Source: Porticoccaceae bacterium
GTDB taxonomy: Bacteria; Pseudomonadota; Gammaproteobacteria; Pseudomonadales; Porticoccaceae
NCBI GenBank assembly: GCA_030590275.1
Contig: JAUUYV010000030.1
Location: forward strand, 1-9,834
Direction: 5' to 3'
Length of the DNA stretch: 9,834 nucleotides
The position numbers were made by a program, and so were the translations under genes. Of this stretch, positions 6,016 through 9,834 are shown one piece after another. A model generated the notes under the pieces. That model was not told the origin of the DNA and made no database searches. It worked only from the letters and a program-made list of their open reading frames with translations. The number at the start of each line of letters is the position of its first letter. Within the stretch, counting starts at the first letter, position 1.

Positions 6016-7107
6016 TTACTTTGCTTTGAGTTTTTCTGTTACGAGGTTGCCAAAAGTATCGGTGCTGACGATCTTCATGCTTTTTGTGGCGAGATCGGGT
6101 GTGGAATAGCCATCGCTGAAAACTCCCTGCATGGCTTGCCAGATACTGTTGGCTTCTTCCGTCATACCAAAGCTGTATTCCAGCATCATGGCGACAGAGC
6201 CGATCATCGAGTAAGGGTTGGCGATACCTTTGCCGGCGATGTCGGGCGCTGAGCCATGGGAGGGTTCGTAATAAGCCTTGCCGTCACCTACACAGGCCGA
6301 GGGCATTAGACCGAGGGAGCCGACCAGGCCGCCGCCCTGGTCGCTGAGGATGTCGCCAAACATATTCTCCATCACCATGACATCGAATTGCCGAGGGTTT
6401 AAGCATAGGTGGGTGGCCGCTGCGTCTACCAGCATGTTTACTACACTGACATCGGGGTAATCGACGGCGACTTCTTCGAGTACTTCGTTCCACAGCACGC
6501 TAGACTTCAAGATATTACTTTTATGGATGTTGTGGAGCACCTTCTTGCGGCCCAGGGCAATATCAAAGGCGACGATTAGTACCTGCCGAATTTGTGCTTC
6601 GTCGTAGCGCAGAGTTTCCTCAACGTAGCGGAGATCATTATTGTCTACGCCAACCGTTTTCTGGCCGAAATACAGACCCCCTAATAACTCACGGATCATA
6701 ATGATGTCGATACCATCACCAATGATTGCCGGTTTGAGAGGTGAGAAGTGGGCGAGTGCTCCGGGCAGGAAAATGGGCCGCAAATTAGCATAGGTATTGT
6801 AGCGAGCTCGCAGGGGCAACACGGCACCGCGCTCTGGCTGCATATCAACTGGAATCTTCGTAGCTTCTTCGTGAGCCAGGCCAACCGGTCCTTTGAGAAT
6901 GGCATCGGCTGCATCGCAAACCGCTTGTGTTTGTTCGGGAAAGGGGTGGCCATGGTCAAAGTAGGCACCTGCACCAAAGGGCGCTTGCCTTAGGTCAAAC
7001 GAGGTGTTGCCATTTTGTTCGATGACCTTAAGCACTTTAATGGCCTGGGCCATTACTTCTGGGCCAATGGCATCTCCCGCCAGGATGGCAACGTTATAAG
7101 TAGTCAT
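6016..7107 (-). CDS. LeuB-like isocitrate/isopropylmalate dehydrogenase family protein
   Basis: A 363-residue NAD-dependent beta-decarboxylating dehydrogenase, which would oxidise and decarboxylate a 2-hydroxy acid bearing a beta-carboxylate. The active-site set is complete: R100 and R110 (PERGAVLPLR, NLRP), R139 with Y146 (RELLGGLYFG), K196 (IHKSN), D228, and D252/D256 (FGDILSD). HGSAPDIAGKGIAN (284-297) indicates NAD rather than NADP. The length equals E. coli LeuB, and the isopropyl-contact region QPERGAVLPLR is LeuB-like. Unusual points are GDAIGPEV instead of GDGIGPEV, RELLGG instead of RELTGG, and DAA instead of DNA after the catalytic aspartate. No leuA, leuC or leuD is nearby; the partner is a dioxygenase. 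It may be true 3-isopropylmalate dehydrogenase or a catabolic paralogue, so no symbol is given. Confidence 0.87.
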   Translation of the reverse strand: MTTYNVAILAGDAIGPEVMAQAIKVLKVIEQNGNTSFDLRQAPFGAGAYFDHGHPFPEQTQAVCDAADAILKGPVGLAHEEATKIPVDMQPERGAVLPLRARYNTYANLRPIFLPGALAHFSPLKPAIIGDGIDIIMIRELLGGLYFGQKTVGVDNNDLRYVEETLRYDEAQIRQVLIVAFDIALGRKKVLHNIHKSNILKSSVLWNEVLEEVAVDYPDVSVVNMLVDAAATHLCLNPRQFDVMVMENMFGDILSDQGGGLVGSLGLMPSACVGDGKAYYEPSHGSAPDIAGKGIANPYSMIGSVAMMLEYSFGMTEEANSIWQAMQGVFSDGYSTPDLATKSMKIVSTDTFGNLVTEKLKAK

Positions 7108-7157
7108 ACAGCTCTGAATTATCCTTTCCTGGGTGGATCGGTTCTACGTGGTTCTGC

Positions 7158-7186
7158 ATTGTAGCTAAGCTGGCAGTGTCTGGACA
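7158..7186 (-). promoter_or_regulatory. Candidate sigma70 promoter of the LeuB-like/dioxygenase operon
   Basis: On the minus strand, TGTCCA (7181-7186, three of six) is followed after 17 nt by TACAAT (7158-7163, five of six matches to the -10). Initiation would fall near 7151, giving a leader of about 44 nt. It lies between the monooxygenase terminator and the LeuB-like start, consistent with an independent transcription unit. Confidence 0.45.
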
Positions 7187-7227
7187 GGCGGGCTAGCGCC
7201 TAAGAGGAACTTACTTGATACACAACA

Positions 7228-7264
7228 AAAAAGACGATCCAACCAGGGGGTGGATCGTCTTTTT
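7228..7264 (-). terminator. Rho-independent terminator of the monooxygenase gene
   Basis: A perfect 14-bp inverted repeat (arms 7228-7241 and 7251-7264) with a 9-nt loop. The core GACGATCCA is flanked by five A at one end and five T at the other, so it should work in both directions. It begins 36 bp beyond the monooxygenase stop codon and separates that gene from the LeuB-like operon. Confidence 0.88.
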
Positions 7265-7300
7265 GGCTTGAATGATCGCTACAGTTAGGTAGCAATCACC

Positions 7301-9079
7301 TTAGGCTGCTACGAAGATATCACTCATTTTCTTTTTGGTTTCTTCGATGAGCTCGATATAGCGCGCGAAGCCCCCATTGTAGGTGCCATCCTGACGACGG
7401 TTGTCTTCACCCTCGAAGTTATAGTAACCCGGTGTACAGTCCTTGTTGCGGTCGGTTTTACCTCGATGGTTAATCACTTCCTGTACCCACCATTCCTCGA
7501 TCTCAGGAGTGATGTCGATAGAGTCGCAATTGTTTTTGAGGGCATAGTCAATGCAGGATGCGATATAACCTCCCTGCACCGTCAATACATCGGTGATATT
7601 GAACTGAAAGGAAGCCTGATAACCGGCCATGATAAACATATTAGGATAACCCTGGGACTGCACACCAAACAGCGTGCGAATACCATCCTTATATTTATCG
7701 TTAATTTCAAGATCATTTTGACCGACGATCTGATTGTAGATGCCAGTTTTCTGTACTTCAAAACCAGTCGCGTAGATGATTAAATCGACTTCGTACTCCT
7801 TACCGTCAAATACCGGGCCCTTTTCGGTGATTTCGGTCACACCCTTACCGTGGGTATCAACCAGATGCACATTGGGCCGGTTGAAGGCAGGCAGATATTC
7901 GTCGTGGAAGCAGGGTCGCTTACACATAAACATATACCAGGGCTTCAGGGCATCGGCAGTCGCTTTGTCCTTGACGATGTCACCAATGCGCTCGTGAATC
8001 CACATCATGTAATCGATATTGGCGTTTTCCTGTTTTTGTACCTTTTCTTCGTTAGAGAGCTTGGCTCGATCCGCCTTTTGCTTCTCCGTCATTTGTGGTC
8101 CATCGATAGTGCGTTGACGGCGCTTGGCTTGCCAGCCCGGCGTTAACTTGCGTGCCCAGTTGGGGTCAGTAGGCCAGTCGTTACGAATATCGATAGACGA
8201 AGGCGTACGCTGAAATACATACAACTCTTTGGCATTTTCGCTCAGCCCTGGAATAGCCTGCACCGCCGTTGCACCCGTACCAATAATGGCAACACGTTTA
8301 TCGGCAAGCTTGGAGAGATCATCCCCACAGTACTCATAATCCCAGCGGGAAGTGTGGAAAGAATGCCCCTTAAAGCGTTCGATACCAGAGATTTTCGCCA
8401 GTTTAGGCTTGGACATGGGGACATTGGCACAAATGTCGAACCTGGCTTTCATATGATCGCCGCGATCAGTCTTAACGTGCCACAGTTTTTCTTCATCATT
8501 CCACGTTGTCGAGGTGACGGTGGTCTGGAACACGGCCAGATCGTAGAGATCATATTTCTTTGCAATGGCCTGGCAGTGCTCATAGATTTCAGTTGCCTTG
8601 GCGTAGCGATCTTTGGGCACGTAGTCCATTTCGTCCAGCAGGGGCAGGTAATCGTAGGACACTACGTCACAGGCAGCACCGGGGTAGCGGTTCCAGTACC
8701 AGGTACCACCAACGTCTGCTCCACGTTCCACAATACGGATACTGTCTACACCCACTTCTCGGAGTTGAGAGGTCGTCAACAAGGCAGAAAACCCGCCACC
8801 AATAAAAAGCACCTCAACGGTGTCTGTAAGCGTGTCTCGTGGTTTAATATCCCGGTTATAGGAATCCTTCCCGAAGTGTTCGAGAGAACCTTCGAGGTTG
8901 GAGTTAAATTGCTCGGTGCCTTCCGGGCGAAAGTTCAGGCGCAGATCTCGTTCGTCTGCAAACCTTTGCTTTATTTCGTCGTAATAGGATTGCGGCTTGC
9001 CGCCATCCCCTGAAAGCGGATCAAAGGAACTGAGTTGAGCGACACCGTCCTTCCCGGCGATTTGTTTTGAATCAGCCAT
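7301..9079 (-). CDS. Flavin-dependent monooxygenase, type I Baeyer-Villiger-like
   Basis: A 592-residue soluble FAD/NADPH monooxygenase that would insert oxygen next to a ketone carbonyl, giving an ester or lactone. The FAD Rossmann motif is GGGFSA (94-99), followed by GGTWYWNRYPGAACD (124-138). The Baeyer-Villiger fingerprint FxGxxxHxxxW(P/D) is met exactly by FKGHSFHTSRWD (236-247). The NADPH motif is GTGATA (267-272), and CKRP at 386-389 holds R388, matching the catalytic arginine of phenylacetone and cyclohexanone monooxygenases. ATGF (437-440) closes the FAD domain. About 88 residues precede the first Rossmann strand, more than in phenylacetone monooxygenase, as in longer family members. 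The start ATG has GAGG 10 nt upstream. It is transcribed alone, with a terminator behind it and a candidate promoter at 9173-9202. Substrate unknown. Confidence 0.92.
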   Translation of the reverse strand: MADSKQIAGKDGVAQLSSFDPLSGDGGKPQSYYDEIKQRFADERDLRLNFRPEGTEQFNSNLEGSLEHFGKDSYNRDIKPRDTLTDTVEVLFIGGGFSALLTTSQLREVGVDSIRIVERGADVGGTWYWNRYPGAACDVVSYDYLPLLDEMDYVPKDRYAKATEIYEHCQAIAKKYDLYDLAVFQTTVTSTTWNDEEKLWHVKTDRGDHMKARFDICANVPMSKPKLAKISGIERFKGHSFHTSRWDYEYCGDDLSKLADKRVAIIGTGATAVQAIPGLSENAKELYVFQRTPSSIDIRNDWPTDPNWARKLTPGWQAKRRQRTIDGPQMTEKQKADRAKLSNEEKVQKQENANIDYMMWIHERIGDIVKDKATADALKPWYMFMCKRPCFHDEYLPAFNRPNVHLVDTHGKGVTEITEKGPVFDGKEYEVDLIIYATGFEVQKTGIYNQIVGQNDLEINDKYKDGIRTLFGVQSQGYPNMFIMAGYQASFQFNITDVLTVQGGYIASCIDYALKNNCDSIDITPEIEEWWVQEVINHRGKTDRNKDCTPGYYNFEGEDNRRQDGTYNGGFARYIELIEETKKKMSDIFVAA

Positions 9080-9145
9080 GCTAAAGCTACCTCATAGGTT
9101 GTTAATAATAGGTTTCCTGCGCAGGTTGGCGATACCCGCTGCTAG

Positions 9146-9191
9146 ACGTGTTGAGTTAATACTTGGCCGCGCAGTATGCCGCGCAACACGT
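9146..9191. promoter_or_regulatory. 8-bp inverted repeat flanking the monooxygenase -10
   Basis: ACGTGTTG (9146-9153) and CAACACGT (9184-9191) are perfect inverted copies 30 bp apart. They straddle the candidate -10 of the monooxygenase promoter, a position suited to a repressor that bends or occludes the start site. A second dyad, GTTGA-TGCG-TCAAC (9190-9203), overlaps the -35. Direct repeats GCCGCGCA (9166-9173, 9178-9185) lie between the arms. Confidence 0.4.
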
Positions 9192-9202
9192 TGATGCGTC
9201 AA
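9173..9202 (-). promoter_or_regulatory. Candidate sigma70 promoter of the monooxygenase
   Basis: On the minus strand, TTGACG (9197-9202, five of six) is followed after 18 nt by CATACT (9173-9178, four of six). Initiation would fall near 9166, giving a leader of about 87 nt that contains CCTGCGCAGG. The overlap with two inverted repeats suggests regulation. Confidence 0.45.
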
Positions 9203-9351
9203 CAATATTTTTTTTCGCGGGGACTCAAACACCGTACCCCGCTTTCTGGGTCCCCTGGTCCAGCCTGAACGAAGGGGGCGCTGAATATTTTGGCTGTTTA
9301 TGCCCTCCCGGATGCAAAGTGTGAGTTTATGGCTTGATTAGAGCTTCCTTA

Positions 9352-9365
9352 TTGATCCGGATCAA
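9352..9365. promoter_or_regulatory. Perfect FNR/Anr box
   Basis: TTGATCCGGATCAA fits the FNR/Anr consensus TTGAT-N4-ATCAA at every defined position, and even its four central bases (CCGG) are palindromic. FNR-type proteins bind this site when oxygen is scarce. The centre lies 41.5 bp upstream of a plausible transcription start near 9400, the class II activating position. The target would be the 70-codon gene at 9465. Confidence 0.75.
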
Positions 9366-9388
9366 ATCACACTAACCTTGAGCTTGTC

Positions 9389-9394
9389 TGAAAT
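9389..9394 (+). promoter_or_regulatory. Candidate -10 of the FNR-dependent promoter
   Basis: TGAAAT matches four of six positions of the -10 consensus. It sits where it should for initiation near 9400 with an FNR box centred at about -41.5. No consensus -35 is needed at class II sites because FNR covers it. The leader would be about 65 nt and begins with a small GGGT-gttt-ACCC hairpin (9400-9411). Confidence 0.4.
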
Positions 9395-9451
9395 AAAGAG
9401 GGTGTTTACCCTTTAGCTACTTTTATTTATTACTAAGCAATTTACCAAGCA

Positions 9452-9456
9452 AGGAG
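9452..9456 (+). promoter_or_regulatory. Ribosome binding site of the 70-codon gene
   Basis: AGGAG, 8 nt before the ATG at 9465. It is the main evidence that this short reading frame is translated and that its start is correct. Confidence 0.75.
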
Positions 9457-9464
9457 ACTGACGA

Positions 9465-9677
9465 ATGAGTGGATCAAATGCCGGGCAACTATTTGGCCGA
9501 ATGGACAGGGAAGGAAATGTCTCCATCGAGGACGGTAACGCTGAGATGGTCACTAGTATCGATTCCGACCTATGCCCAGTCGGTAGTAATCGTCCGGCAA
9601 AAGAAGAGCACCCGGATGGCATCACCCTGACACGGGCAGATGCCGCCAAACTCGGGGTCGTTATTGAGGGAATGTGA
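9465..9677 (+). CDS. Small acidic protein of unknown function (70 aa), probably FNR/Anr-controlled
   Basis: I do not recognise this protein. It is 70 residues long, acidic and hydrophilic, with no signal peptide or membrane segment. It has a single cysteine (C37 in SDLCPVGS). The C-terminal part, DGITLTRADAAKLGVVIEGM, could form a short helix and strand. It is called a gene because four independent signals agree: a strong AGGAG site at good spacing, a candidate promoter, a perfect FNR box upstream, and a rho-independent terminator 82 bp beyond the stop. The arrangement implies a monocistronic message induced at low oxygen. It could be a regulator, an enzyme accessory subunit or a stress protein; nothing in the sequence decides. 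The antisense frame at 9413-9649 is less credible because it lacks such signals. Confidence 0.72.
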   Translation: MSGSNAGQLFGRMDREGNVSIEDGNAEMVTSIDSDLCPVGSNRPAKEEHPDGITLTRADAAKLGVVIEGM

Positions 9678-9758
9678 TATTAACCTCTGCGGCGGTCAGC
9701 CAGGCTTCGGGTCGGTCTGCTATTCAATGACTTAAGAGGATCTCTGCGGTTCTGTTGA

Positions 9759-9790
9759 GCCACCGATCCTTTGTCGGTGGCCCTATTTTT
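9759..9790 (+). terminator. Rho-independent terminator after the 70-codon gene
   Basis: A perfect 8-bp stem GCCACCGA/TCGGTGGC (9759-9766 and 9774-9781) with a 7-nt loop, followed by CCTATTTTT. It closes the transcript of the small gene. The remaining 44 bases to the window end show no recognisable feature. Confidence 0.85.
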
Positions 9791-9834
9791 GTGTGTAGTC
9801 TTTGTAGGTTTTCCTTTTTAGGGGCAGGCTTCGC

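Larger units (their letters stand above)
9080..9464. other. 385-bp divergent intergenic region with regulatory structures
   Basis: No coding region is convincing here. On the left it holds the monooxygenase leader with a perfect palindrome CCTGCGCAGG (9116-9125), an 8-bp inverted repeat, and a candidate minus-strand promoter. On the right it holds an FNR box and a plus-strand promoter for the 70-codon gene. The middle (about 9217-9242) has a GCGGGG/CCCCGC stem with a 14-nt loop beside a run of eight T, whose role is unclear. Confidence 0.6.

Noticed and set aside
8354..9013. 219-codon plus-strand open frame opposite the monooxygenase
   Set aside because: It is antisense to a gene with complete catalytic motifs, has no ribosome binding site and resembles no family; it is a frame shadow.
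9190..9203. GTTGATGCGTCAAC considered as a second FNR box
   Set aside because: The half-sites are GTTGA/TCAAC; the required TTGAT-N4-ATCAA spacing is not met, so it is listed only as a dyad near the monooxygenase -35.
9217..9242. GCGGGG/CCCCGC stem considered as a terminator
   Set aside because: The T-run precedes the stem on the plus strand, no gene ends into it, and the loop is 14 nt.
9465..9677. 70-residue protein considered as a peptide natural-product precursor
   Set aside because: It has one Cys, no core-like run of Cys/Ser/Thr or Gly, no Gly-Gly cleavage site, and no modifying enzyme in the window.

Overview
This window looks like a chromosomal stretch of a heterotrophic, probably marine gammaproteobacterium. 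The inference rests on moderate GC, the style of the Shine-Dalgarno sites and sigma70 promoters, a perfect FNR/Anr box, and the mix of catabolic families (D-aminoacylase-like amidohydrolases, Baeyer-Villiger monooxygenase, TauD/TfdA dioxygenase, DUF1326/DUF2182 pair). No rRNA, tRNA, CRISPR array, transposase or phage gene is visible. The exact lineage (for example Cellvibrionales-type groups) is a guess from gene content, not something the sequence proves.

Layout. Positions 1-2162 (minus strand) hold two tandem, closely related amidohydrolases of the N-acyl-D-amino-acid deacylase superfamily. The downstream copy is cut by the window edge, and a strong terminator hairpin separates the two. A 259-bp divergent intergenic region (2163-2421) carries a perfect 15-bp palindrome next to a candidate promoter for the amidohydrolase. 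Positions 2422-5059 (plus strand) hold a small PlsC-type acyltransferase, a VOC-fold protein, and then a DUF1326 protein plus a DUF2182 membrane protein. The last two look like a two-gene unit with its own TTGACA promoter. Three tandem 14-bp repeats fill the gap between the DUF2182 gene and the convergent gene that follows.

Positions 5146-9079 (minus strand) hold, in transcription order, a flavin-dependent Baeyer-Villiger-type monooxygenase with its own promoter and terminator, then an apparent operon of a LeuB-like beta-decarboxylating dehydrogenase and a TauD/TfdA-type 2-oxoglutarate dioxygenase. Together these suggest oxidative breakdown of organic acids, ketones or similar compounds, but no substrate can be read from the sequence.

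Positions 9080-9834 hold a 385-bp divergent intergenic region, then a 70-codon gene of unknown function with a strong ribosome binding site and its own terminator. Upstream of it lies a perfect FNR/Anr box (TTGAT-N4-ATCAA), placed as expected for a class II FNR-activated promoter. This small, probably oxygen-regulated orphan gene and the Cys-rich DUF1326/DUF2182 pair are the most promising leads for undescribed biology.
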